From assembly GCA_028023455.1 (NCBI GenBank), contig JAQFVV010013335.1:62001-126000 (forward strand): DNA of 64,000 nt, written 5' to 3'. Numbering within the stretch: the stretch's first letter is position 1; the number at the start of each line of letters is the position of its first letter. Under the pieces are notes generated by a model. It did no database searches and was not told where the DNA came from. It saw nothing but the letters and a program-made list of their open reading frames with translations. The translations under genes and the position numbers were made by a program. Origin of the DNA: Epiperipatus broadwayi (lineage: Eukaryota; Onychophora; Udeonychophora; Euonychophora; Peripatidae). Positions 52,883-62,978 of this stretch are shown here, one piece after another.

Positions 52883-54299
52883 CCCAGGTTTGGTTGCCCA
52901 ATTGAGGAGCCTGTTAATTATTCCCACACCCTGAATAATTCATTAGCTATATGTGTATAATTTGCTATATATAATTTAATATATACATAATTTTCCAGAA
53001 TATAAAATGATTTAGTTTTGTCATATTGATTTTATAAAATCAAATACTGTTTTGTTAATAAAATAAAGAGAAATACCATGTTTTCCATCCATAGTCTGTA
53101 ATTTTTTTTTTGATAAACAGATTAATTAAAAGTGAAAACTCATATGGTTAAATAGATTGTATAAAATATGAAAGTAGTTTGAACTACTATATTAATGTAT
53201 ATGTAAGTTTTTTTTTTTTACTTCCAGAGTTTTGTTATGTAGAAATTTTTTTTTTCTACTTTTCTTCCATGTTTGCTAAGAACAGAAATATTTGTATAGA
53301 AAATTTTTTTCTTGTTAATTGAGTTTATAATGTTGTGATTATTCTAAAGCAAAGTGTAAAGAATTTGACACGTGTATGGATTTTTTTTTTTCAACTTTTT
53401 CTCCAAAGTTTTTTTTCTCTCTTCCAATAGTGTATAGTATTATGTAAGGTATAAAGATGTATGTGTGTGTAAAATCTATGTACTTGTATATGGTAGTGCT
53501 GCATATATATGTACATAGGTGTGTATGTGTGATGATAGGAACAGATATGTTTGAAAGTTTTATATGTATTGCATTGCTATATATTTTCTTGGAAACCCAT
53601 ATGTGTGGAAAAGTTGTATTATATCTCAAGCATAAAAGCTTTAAAACTTTTTCCCAAGATATAAATGTTAGATTTATACCAAACTCAAACTATGTAAGAT
53701 AATCATAAAGTGATGTCAAAGAGATGTAAAGTTTATTTCATGTGAGAGTCAAAAACCAAAACTAAAGACTGTGTTTTACAACCATAAAATGTTGTGTGAA
53801 AAGTTTTCTTTTAAATGCAAAGATTATAACTATAAATGTAAAAGTTTTGCTAGCTGTGGTACCTGGTTTTTCAACCATATATATATTTCATGAAAGTTTT
53901 TTTTTTTGAAACCCCTATATTCCAGCCCTATGTAGAATTTTTTTTTTGTTTCTGGTTTTATATGCAGACATGAATGTTTTGTGTTTTCATGTGTGTGAGA
54001 AAAAAATGTTAAAGCCCATGTACTACATCCACAAGCCTTATGTGTAAAAGGTTGTCACAATATGTATTTACTGTTTATTCATATGGGCACACTGTGTTAA
54101 CAATCAATAAAAGTTCATATATATATATGTGTGTGTGTTAACAATCAATAAAAGTTCATATATATATATACCTGTTTTTTATTATATAATAGAGCTATCT
54201 GTAAGTGTTATATTAGTGCTGACCTTGATAACCGGTGCCCTGGTGCAGGGAAGAGAGTACCTATTATCATTATAAATATGTTATCAAGTTCAAAAAAAT
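52883..54299. other. Non-coding T-rich region
   Basis: Between the first direct repeat and the integrase remnant. Holds many poly(T) runs of 8-10 bases, (TG)-rich patches and a short tandem duplication at about 54090-54165 (TTAACAATCAATAAAAGTTC twice). (AAAT)n at about 54296-54313. No gag, protease or RT similarity seen. Confidence 0.45.
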
Positions 54300-55375
54300 A
54301 AATAAATAAATAAAGCCCATGGAAAATTCTTGTGCCCCAAAAGTTACAGACCCGATTAACCAATCATGTACATCAGTTAATTGGACACTATGGTCCTGGA
54401 AAAATAGAGGAAGCCTTGAGGCGGCAATTCTACTGGTCTGGATTATAGACTCATGTACTTAACACTCTTCGGAAATGTTCAATAAGTGCTAAGAGTAAGA
54501 TGCCTAACAAGTCCTATGTGGGCCACAATATGCCCATTCTTCCATCTGAACCCAACAAAATTCTGGCTATCGACCACTATGGACCATTGCCAGCATTTAA
54601 ACATTACCAATACCTTCTGGTAACATACGACATATTCTCAAAATATGTTTGTGCATATCCTGTATTAAGGACCGATTCCAGGAATGCAATCATAATTTTA
54701 CACGAAAAACAATTCAAAGAAGCAGGGAAACCCACAGTAATCCTATCTTATCATGGATCTGCTTTCACTTCCAAAGAGTGGAAGGTGTGGATAGCACACT
54801 GTGGCATTAAGGACATCCTTACATCAATCAGAAACTCTCAATATACCTCTTGTGAGAGAGTAATGAAGGAGATTAACTGGCTATATCGGACATACATACC
54901 TGATAATCACAGGGGTTGGGTAAATAGTCACCAAAATATCATAAATTACATAAATAATACCATCAGTGAGTCCACCGGATTTACTCCAGCATGATTCCAT
55001 TTTGAAAGACTGGGCCCCACTTTGGTTAAAACACCACTGGCAATTGACTGGAAAAAAATTAACAGAAAGAGGGATCAAGATAAGGCTCATATGCATCTAA
55101 ACCAAATGGTCAAGCTGCGGGGCAGATGAGGAAACACTCATCCACATGTATTTCAGGTAGGGGATTGAGTTTGGGTACGAGTACCCAGAGCCAGCAATGT
55201 AACCAACAAACAATTCAAGAAATTTTTTCTTCTATATCAAGGACCCTACCAGATTCAGAGCAAATGTGGCAATAATGCCTTTGCTTTAACTGATAATGGG
55301 TTGAATAAAAGCACCTTTAATGCAAGGAGTCTCAAACCATATCATGAAATACCTCCAGATCCAGGGGAAATCTAA
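54300..55375 (+). pseudogene. Ty3/gypsy-type integrase remnant
   Basis: One frame runs through the C-terminal part of a pol polyprotein with stops. In order: an HHCC-type zinc-binding region (HQLIGHYGPGKIEEALRRQF, an in-frame TAG at 54446-54448, then RKCSISAKSK); the catalytic core (54500-54994) with ILAIDHYGP carrying the first Asp (residue 25 counting from 54500), SYHGSAFTS where the second catalytic Asp is Tyr (codon 54749-54751), and SCERVMKEI carrying the Glu; then stops; then an IN C-terminal part (GDWVWVRVP, LLYQGPYQIQ, SLKPYHE) ending at TAA 55373-55375. The lost Asp plus stops make it inactive. No gag, protease or RT accompanies it. Confidence 0.8.
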
Positions 55376-55762
55376 ATTATTTTCAAAATGTGAGACCCTT
55401 TGTGTATGACCCCATATAATTGAAATACATATTATGTTGCTGGACTGTTGATATATAAATCTTGTCTAAGGACTATTATTTAATAGTAACTAAATAAAGT
55501 AAAAAGACTAAAGTTAGTAGAATGAGGAAGATAAGAAAGAATTGCTAAGAAAATAAATCATTTAATAAGATGACAGTTTAAGAATTGTAATTTCAGCAGA
55601 ATAATAAATTTAGAAGAAACTAAAGGCTTGCAGATCTCAATACACTTACCATTCCAATAATAATATAATAAACCTTGGTCAGAAAACCCTTGGTCATCCT
55701 GTATTGTCACTGGACACCCAAGTAACATGTTTTTTAGCTTTTTTTCCCCAAGTTGAGGGATA
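55376..55762. other. Spacer between integrase remnant and second direct repeat
   Basis: AT-rich, no recognisable gene or repeat. Confidence 0.45.
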
Positions 55763-56070
55763 TGAAGCTGGAAATATAGTACATATTTCTGCTTCACCTA
55801 GTGCCAATGTCATCAGCACTAGTATGGGTTTAAACCCAATCTTATATTAATTGACACCCATCTTATAATAAGTGGAAGTATATTTTTAATATTATAATCT
55901 TTTATATTTCATTAATTTTATTTTATAATTAAAACTAACCTTTTTATGATAGTTTATTTATTTTTTATTTGTAAAAATGTATATTGTGTTTATTTTGTTA
56001 AATCAAATTAAACCCTGGATATCTATAAAATGTTTCAAATATTTTAAATTCTTTTATTAAAATTCATTTT
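55763..56070 (+). repeat. 307-bp direct repeat, copy 2
   Basis: Same sequence as 52576-52882 with few differences. Together the pair bounds a 3.5-kb segment. Confidence 0.8.
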
Positions 56071-58217
56071 TCTTCAATTAATCAGTTGGTAACATTTTAT
56101 ATTTATCTTTTAATCAATGCACATTAGAGAGTAAATCATTTCAACAAGGTAATATTTGTAAAAAATGTTTTATAAATTTCTGCTTAAATTTATGTCAAAT
56201 ATGTTTGAAAATCATTGTACCAAATTCCTAAAATTTTTCTGAATAAAATCTACATTTTTGTTAATCTAAACCTTAATTAAATAGATTTTGTTAGTACAGT
56301 GACTGATAAACTTAATATCCTTGTTGTTGTTTTTTTAATTAACAAATCAACCCTTGGGGCATGTTCATGCAGAGTTATAGATTTTCCCTCCAAAGCAGGC
56401 ACCAACCTCAGAGAAACAGTTAAAGTGATTGCAATTGGCAGTTGTTACTGTACATTCAATCCTATAGATAAAGATCAGAACACATAAATAATGGAAAATT
56501 TGATAAGGATTTGATTGAGTTTTATTGAGAATGGTTCAACTGAAGAGTGTAGTTTAGATTCAGTACATCATGATTAAAGAATGACTGGCTAAAAAGATAG
56601 ACCCTTGCTTTCCATAGCTCTGTCCCACTAGCCCATCCATGCCTTTCTAGTGCTTTAAATATCTAGCCAGAGACTGTCTGTGTCGAGGAAGCCTGAAATG
56701 ATCTGACTGTATTAACTGCTTGTTTCAAGCCATTTAATGCCTACTGATTGATTCTGAGGCAATGTCCAATTCGCTGCAAGCCATTGATTCCATTTTACTT
56801 GTTTTCCAAATCAATACTAATTTATATTTTATATATCTGTGTGATGTTTATATGGCTTGGTTGAAAATGCATCTTTTAATTTTATTAAGTTTAAAATATC
56901 AATTCTTATAAAATCTTACATTATTTTGATGCAGCAAATTAAATTAATTTTTGTTGGTTTATTTAAAATATTTGATTTACTGAAATTTCCAAGTACGAAA
57001 TTCAATGAGCTATTAACTTTAAATTCTCTCCCTCTTATTTTTCCAGTCAAACTTATTACCTCTTATTTTTCCAGTCAAACTCATTATGGGAGATTTACTT
57101 CCCATAAATTAATTAATAGAAAGCTCATTTAGTTTTGTATATCATATATAAATTTATTTTGAATGATTTATTTTAAAAGTATCTTACTATTGCCTCCCAT
57201 TTAAAATATCCCTGTAATTATTTCTGAAAGAATCAAGAATTTTAGTGAATCAATTAAGTAATATTTATCATAAAATTTTATCAGTATATATTTCATACAC
57301 ATATTTGATTTGTCAGAAAATATTAAAATTATGATTTACAATTTATTATGATACCTTTAAAATTCACCAGAAGTGAATATGATATTTAATACCCAGTTTG
57401 TTTATGTTAATTAAAAGACTGATTTATTTTGCAATCTTCAACGATGAGCTATTTAATAACTTATTAATAAATGAAATATTTGAAGTGTGGAAAGCAATTT
57501 ATATTTTAGTTTTAATTCTTGCTGTCCTTTTGTATTGTAAATTATGATCCATTTAGTAAAGGCCTAAGGTTTCTGGGACTTTTCATTATGGCAGGGAGAT
57601 AGTTTAATTAGAAATTAAGTTATTAATTTTGTTAGTGATACACTATCTATATATCTATGTCTAAGGCATTAATGTTTTTATAGCTACATCCATTCATTTA
57701 TTATTTTGCTTTGCTACTTACTCATCAGGACCTTTGGAAATTTAACTATGACCACTCCAATCTTTCACACTCTCTCAAAGTAGACGTAGTTCATACCAAG
57801 GGATCCATTTTTGGGCATTGCCATTTAAGATGTGTATGGGAAGTCCTGCACATCAAAAATATTTTATTATTATTCAGAGACATGCTTTGGCTGGAGGGCC
57901 AACATTTCTCTTTTCTACCTGTACATATCAGGAATTTTCTTTAGTAAAGCCACCCAGAGGTTCATAACAGACCTCATTTATTTTGTTGTAATCTATAATA
58001 GCATACTGCCTTCTTCATCATTTTATATCTTTATTTAGCAAACCTGAAATGCTCTCTGCCATGATGGCACATCCTTCACAAACAAATTTTGTAATTAATT
58101 AAATATGATTGTATAATTGTCAATTATTTATTTAAGAACTATTTTACTTCCCACACTCATTATATGCAAATAATTTTAAATGTATTAGTGTTTTAAATGC
58201 CCATCTTTCATGTCTTG

Positions 58218-58218
<1 letters not shown>
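56071..58218. other. Non-coding region
   Basis: No supported gene. Short frames at 56299-56487 and 57711-57944 lie in slightly GC-richer patches and may be remnants of old retroelements or exons, but no domain is recognisable. A 20-bp direct duplication (CTCTTATTTTTCCAGTCAAA) occurs at about 57034 and 57061. Confidence 0.4.

Positions 58219-58305
<87 letters not shown>
58219..58305. repeat. (TA)n microsatellite
   Basis: Two long TA runs separated by GTTATAA, directly to the left of PLE-end-like units. Confidence 0.9.
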
Positions 58306-58605
58306 GTTAAAACAAAGATTTGCACGGGTTAAATATATAAAATACATATTTTGTGGGTTCATCCATGTTAAAAACTTTTAATATTAATATACTGACGTTT
58401 CAACTTGGTCACACAAGCCATCCACAGAGTTATTTTGCGGGTTCATCCATGTTAAAAACTTTTAATATTAATATACTGACGTTTCGACTTGATCACACAA
58501 GCCATCCACAGAGTTATAACTCTGTGGATGGCTTGTGTGACAAAGTCGAAACATCAGTATATTAATATTAAAAGTTTTTAACATGGATGAACCCGCAATA
58601 TATGT
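58306..58605. repeat. PLE-end-like units: two direct, one inverted
   Basis: A unit of about 84 bp (GCGGGTTCATCCATG ... TATACTGACGTTTC ... CACACAAGCCATCCACAGAG) occurs twice head-to-tail and a third time inverted, the inversion centred at GAGTTATAACTC (58511-58522). The left flank carries TTTGCACGGGTTAAATATAT, also found at the other locus (62950-62978). Words such as GAAACGTCAG with ATGGATGAACCCGC are typical of Penelope-like terminal repeats. Each unit can be drawn as a hammerhead-like fold on the strand reading CTCTGTGGATGG...CGAAACGTC: stem II GGCUUG/CAAGUC next to GAAA, palindromic ACGU as stem III, then C and AGU. The core box is CUGUGGA, not CUGANGA. Confidence 0.7.
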
Positions 58606-58759
58606 ATTTTATATATATATGAAAAACAAAAAACACAAGTTAAAAACTTGCATACGCTTGTATTTATGACAATAGATGGCGTTATACCAAAAACACTCTC
58701 AAGCATTTGTTTACATAAATGTCAGAGTGAGTATTTCACTATCTCTAACTTAATTTCCA

Positions 58760-58803
58760 CCTTCAGATCATGATTTCAAGCTATTTGCTATCGTCAGTGA
58801 AGG
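58760..58803 (-). ncRNA. Hammerhead ribozyme, array C unit 1
   Basis: Minus strand: stem I CCUUCA/UGAAGG fully paired, core CUGACGA, stem II AGC/GCU with a closing U-U mismatch, GAAA, stem III AUC/GAU with 2-nt loop, C17. Complete invariant core. Confidence 0.75.
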
Positions 58804-59160
58804 GCAGGATTAAGAAACTAGATCTAAAACACAAACTCTGAGTGTTTAAGAAACAGTTTCTATTCAGCTTGCAAGCGTGAATCTTTTAGACACGTAATGT
58901 CTTCAAACTCAGCATAGCATACCAGATAGCTACATGGGTCTGATATCAGTTCAGCATCACCACATAGTAGAAGTCTCTGCAATATATATCATTGCAAGAA
59001 AGACCTCAAAGGTACATTTATGAAAAACAAAAAACACAAGTTAAAAACTTGCATACTCTTGTATTTATGACAATAGATGGCATTATACCAAAAACACCTT
59101 CAAGCGTTTGTTTACATAAATGTCAGAGCGAGTATTTTACTATCTCTAACTTAATTTCCA

Positions 59161-59204
59161 CCTTCAGATCATGATTTCAAGCTATTTGCTATTGTCAGTG
59201 AAGG
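59161..59204 (-). ncRNA. Degraded hammerhead, array C unit 2
   Basis: As unit 1, but the core box is CUGACAA (essential G8 replaced by A). Predicted inactive. Confidence 0.65.
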
Positions 59205-59561
59205 ACAGGATTAAGAAACTAGATCTAAAACACAAACTCTGAGCATTTAAGAAACAGTTTCTATTCAGCTTGCAAGCGTGAATCTTTTAGACACATAATG
59301 TCTTCAAACTCAGCATAGCATGCCAGATAGCTACATGGGTCTGATATCAGTTCAGCATCACCACATAGTAGAAGTCTCTGCAATAAATATCATTGCAAGA
59401 AAGACCTCAAAGGTACATTTATGAAAAACAAAAAACACAAGTTAAAAACTTGCATACGCTTGCATTTATGACAATAGATGGCATTATACCAAAAACACCT
59501 TCAAGCATTTGTTTACATAAACGTCAGAGCGAGTATTTCACTATCTCTAACTTAATTTCCA

Positions 59562-59605
59562 CCTTCAGATCATGATTTCAAGCTATTTGCTATCATCAGT
59601 GAAGG
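59562..59605 (-). ncRNA. Hammerhead ribozyme, array C unit 3
   Basis: Core box CUGAUGA, stem I CCUUCA/UGAAGG, GAAA, stem III and C17 all intact. Stem II keeps the U-U mismatch of the family. Confidence 0.75.
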
Positions 59606-59961
59606 ACATGATTAAGAAACTAGATCTAAAACACAAACTCTGAGCGCTTAAGAAACAGTTTCTATTCAGCTTGCAAGCCTGAATCTTTTAGACACATAAT
59701 GTCGTCAAACTCAGCATAGCATGCCAGATAGCTACATGGGTCTGATATCAGTTCAGCATCAGCACATATTAGAAGTCTCTGCAATATATATCATTGCAAG
59801 AAAGACCTCAAAGGTATATTTATGAAAAACAAAAAACACAAGTTAAAAACTTGCATACGCTTGTATTTATGACAATAGATGGCGTTATACCAAAAAATCT
59901 TCAAGCGTTTGTTTACATAAACGTCAGAGCGAGTATTTCACTATCTCTAACTTAATTTCCG

Positions 59962-60005
59962 CCTTCAGATCATGATTTCAAGCTATTTGCTATCGTCAGT
60001 GAAGG
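59962..60005 (-). ncRNA. Hammerhead ribozyme, array C unit 4
   Basis: Complete core with CUGACGA and fully paired 6-bp stem I, same fold as unit 1. Confidence 0.75.
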
Positions 60006-60312
60006 ACAGGATTAAGAAACTAGATCTAAAACACAAACTCTGAGCATTTAAGAAACAGTTTCTATTCAGCTTGCAAGCATGAATCTTTTAGACACGGAAT
60101 GTACCTTTGAGGTCTTTCTTGCAATGATATATATTGCAGAGATTTCTACTATGTGGTGATGCTGAACTGATATCAGACCCATGTAGCTATCTGGCATGCT
60201 ATGCAGAGTTTGAAGACATTACGTGTCTAAAAGATTCACGCTTGCAAGCTGAATAGAAACTGTTTCTTAAACGCTCAGAGTTTGTGTTTTAGATCTAGTT
60301 TCTTAATCCTGT

Positions 60313-60356
60313 CCTTCACTGACAATAGCAAATAGCTTGAAATAATGATCTGAAGG
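60313..60356 (+). ncRNA. Degraded hammerhead, array C inverted unit
   Basis: On + strand: CCUUCA, CUGACAA (G8 lost), stem II, GAAA, altered stem III (AUAAUGAU), C17 and UGAAGG. Predicted inactive. Confidence 0.65.
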
Positions 60357-60460
60357 TGGAAATTAAGTTAGAGATAGTGAAATACTCGCTCTGACGTTTA
60401 TGTAAACAAACACTTGAAGGTGTTTTTGGTATAACACCATCTATTGTCATATATATATAT

Positions 60461-60575
60461 ATTTAATGGCAGTTGAGGCAGGTTAGAAAGTAACCAAAAT
60501 TACTTCTGCAGATTTTAAGATTGTTTGTAATTGTTTATAAACCGTTAAAAATATTATTTCAATTATAATAACGGA
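60461..60575 (+). repeat. 125-bp dispersed repeat, copy 4
   Basis: Begins at the (TA)n that ends array C and matches the other three copies (GGCAGTTGAGGCAGG, TACTTCTGCAGATTT). Slightly shorter in the stem II region. Confidence 0.7.
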
Positions 60576-61570
60576 TATTTTATTTATTTTACATATACTG
60601 AACTGGATTCAAGTAATTTTAGAAAACGATGGATTGTTAAGGAATGGCGGAGACAATGTAAAAAGATTATTAAGCTGAAATGCAATATATATATATAAAA
60701 CAGATTTATTTGTAATATCTTGAAGAGGGCTAATAATATTTTATTGCTGATTGGTTTTGGCTGACCAATTAACAAACTTTTAAATTGTTTGTCAAAGCCG
60801 CATCAAAACGAATTAAAGAAAATAACCAAGTTGTATAAACAAAGACTCCTATTTATTTTGTACTAAATTCCTTAATAAATTCCTATAATATTGTTATTTT
60901 AAATAAGCTTAGTTTGTCATCACTCCCAATCTCTATGGTTAATTACTCTATTTATTTATAGTATTTCCTTGATTTAATTCACTTCTTTATAATGTTGCCA
61001 GAAAGAATTATCATTATTACGGTTCAAACCATTAGTAATCGATGTCCAATCACCTCTGTACCGTTCTGCAATTCACTAAATTAATTTTTCATCTAAACCC
61101 TTTATTATTTTGAGTCTCTATGTGAACCATGACCTTCAGCTGGGAAGAAATAAAAACAAGCACTGCTAGTATCATCACAAACGTTATCCATTAGTCAGAG
61201 AGGCAATAGTTTAGGCAAATAGGTTAGGATTCATCCTTGTCCTGACATATGTATCTTGTGCATGGTTGGATTCAAGATACTTTTGCTTGAATTATTGGTC
61301 TTGTTGAATGAATACACAATTTTGACCGGCACAATATATATAATAAGTAAAATAACCAATGATTTGAATAAAAGAGGAATCAATCTGCATTCCTTTATAT
61401 CCAATGCTAACTGAGTTGATTTCATCAAAAGTACAATCTTTTATAATAAATAAAATAAACATTGATGTGAATAAAAGAGAATTAGCATTACTTTCTTTTG
61501 TACCCACTGATAACTGGTATAGCATGATTGCTTTTTTTTTAGTAAAATAACAATCTTTTTTATAAAAAAT
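60576..61570. other. Non-coding region
   Basis: AT-rich without supported genes. Between 61300 and 61560 a few lines recur loosely (ACAATCTTTTATAATAAATA / ACAATCTTTTTTATAAAAAA; TTACTTTCTTTTGTACCCAC), hinting at an older tandem repeat. Confidence 0.4.
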
Positions 61571-61890
61571 AAAATAATTATTAAGTACACCCATTGTCAA
61601 CTGATATAAATTAATTGTTTACATACTTTAGTAAAATAATAATGTACTTCTATAAATTATACAATTCACTTTTATTAATGTAGAAATTACTTACTATAAA
61701 TAAATTTAATATTTATTTAAAGAAGTAGAAAAAATAATTATTAAGTACACCCATTGTCAATTGATATAAATTAATTGTTTACATACTTTAGTAAAATAAT
61801 AATGTACTTCTATAAAATATACAATTCACTTTTATTAATGTAGAAATTACTTACTATAAATAAATTTAATATTTATTTAAAGAAGTAGAA
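61571..61890 (+). repeat. 160-bp tandem duplication
   Basis: AAAATAATTATTAAGTACAC starts at 61571 and again at 61731. The two units differ at only a few positions, so the duplication is recent. No coding content. Confidence 0.9.
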
Positions 61891-62253
61891 AAAATAGTGA
61901 TAATTTCCAAAGGACTATGAAATTTTATAATATGGACTACAAACATATATCCCTAAATTCTAAAAAAGGGACATAAAACATATGTGACATGAGATAAAAT
62001 TCAAACTATTTTGATTTTTGAAAAATAGAAACATAATTATGAAGGTACTGGAATTGTTATCTGTTCAATTTAAAAAAACGTAAATGAAATTAAGGTATTG
62101 AATATTTGTAGTGGTATCACATGTCAATTATAACCATCAGTAGGTTAGGTAAACCAACAAAAATACACTGCAATGGTTTATTCAAACTTAATTGTGAGAG
62201 TTATATGATTTATATAGTTTGACTAATTATTTGTTGGTCCAGATATATATATA
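61891..62253. other. Non-coding spacer
   Basis: No feature recognised. It ends in a short (TA)n run. Confidence 0.4.
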
Positions 62254-62431
62254 TACTCTGTGGTCAAGTTGCAATCTTTAAGTGTCCATGTATATTCAAT
62301 GGACCATTAGTAAGAATGGATTTCCATTCTTGCTATTAAAAAGGTGAGAAGGTTGCCTTGACAACAGTGAAAAATATTGATTACTATATTTACTGTGAAT
62401 GTTTAGATGGTGACTGGTTGGAATCTAATTA
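62254..62431 (+). repeat. 178-bp direct repeat, copy 1
   Basis: Begins TACTCTGTGGTCAAGTTGCA and is almost identical to 62613-62790. It contains the small inverted repeat GAATGGATTTCCATTC. Confidence 0.9.
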
Positions 62432-62612
62432 CATCATTATCCCAGATTAGCTTTAGGCACTATTTCGTTTATTATTTCTAAATAATACATGGGCAATTTA
62501 AATGTATTGCATTAAATAATGTTATAGATGACTATTTATTAGTCTGCATTATAGTGACATGTTTATTCATGTTTAAAGAGGTTTATTTAAACTTCATTGT
62601 AACAATATTTCA

Positions 62613-62790
62613 TACTCTGTGGTCAAGTTGCAATCTTTAAGTGTCCATATATATTCAATGGACCATTAGTAAGAATGGATTTCCATTCTTGCTATTAAAA
62701 ATGTGAGAAGGTTGCCTTGACAACAGTGAAAAATATTGATTACTATATTTACTGTGAATGTTTAGGTGGTGACTGGTTGGAATCTAATTA
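62613..62790 (+). repeat. 178-bp direct repeat, copy 2
   Basis: Second copy at 359-bp spacing. It is followed directly by TATATATA and the PLE-end-like palindrome. The opening ACTCTGTGGTCAAG partly resembles the CTCTGTGGATGG word of the PLE-end units. Confidence 0.9.
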
Positions 62791-62801
62791 TTTATATATA
62801 T

Positions 62802-62978
62802 AAAATTCATATTTTGCGGGTTCATCCGTGTTAAAAACTTTTAATATTAATATACTGACGTTTCGACTTGGTCACACAAGCCAAAACGTCAGTATATTAA
62901 TATTAAAAGTTTTTAACACGGATGAACCCGCAAAATATGTATTTTATATATTTAACCCGTGCAAATCTTCGTTTTAAC
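62802..62978. repeat. PLE-end-like palindrome
   Basis: Arms 62807-62868 and 62884-62945 are near-perfect inverted copies centred near 62876 and made of the same sequence as the units at 58353-58605 (GCGGGTTCATCCGTG, TATACTGACGTTT). The right side continues to GTTTTAAC before (TA)n, matching in reverse the left flank of the other locus. It can form a long hairpin. Only the left arm keeps the ACAAGCC part of the hammerhead-like fold. Confidence 0.75.

Larger units (their letters stand above)
58610..60445 (-). repeat. Retrozyme-like array C, four tandem units plus one inverted
   Basis: Four units at an exact 401-bp spacing (landmark ATGAAAAACAAAA at 58619, 59020, 59421, 59822), the last one partial, then a unit in the opposite orientation from about 60105 to 60445. 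The junction is again at TGCAATGATATATATTGCA. Flanked by TATATATAT on both sides. Same family as array A. Five hammerhead sequences are present, four on minus and one on plus. The repeated short ORFs are not genes. Confidence 0.88.

Noticed and set aside
52576-56070. Calling a complete LTR retrotransposon
   Set aside because: Repeat termini are not TG...CA; no primer-binding site, gag, protease or RT was seen; only integrase is recognisable.
57711-57944. 77-residue ORF in a GC-richer patch as a host exon
   Set aside because: No recognisable domain or convincing splice sites; cannot be supported as a gene.
49190-60445. CRISPR-like or satellite DNA interpretation of the arrays
   Set aside because: Units are about 400 bp without short repeats and unique spacers, the host is eukaryotic, and low copy number with (TA)n boundaries and hammerheads fits retrozymes better than a satellite.
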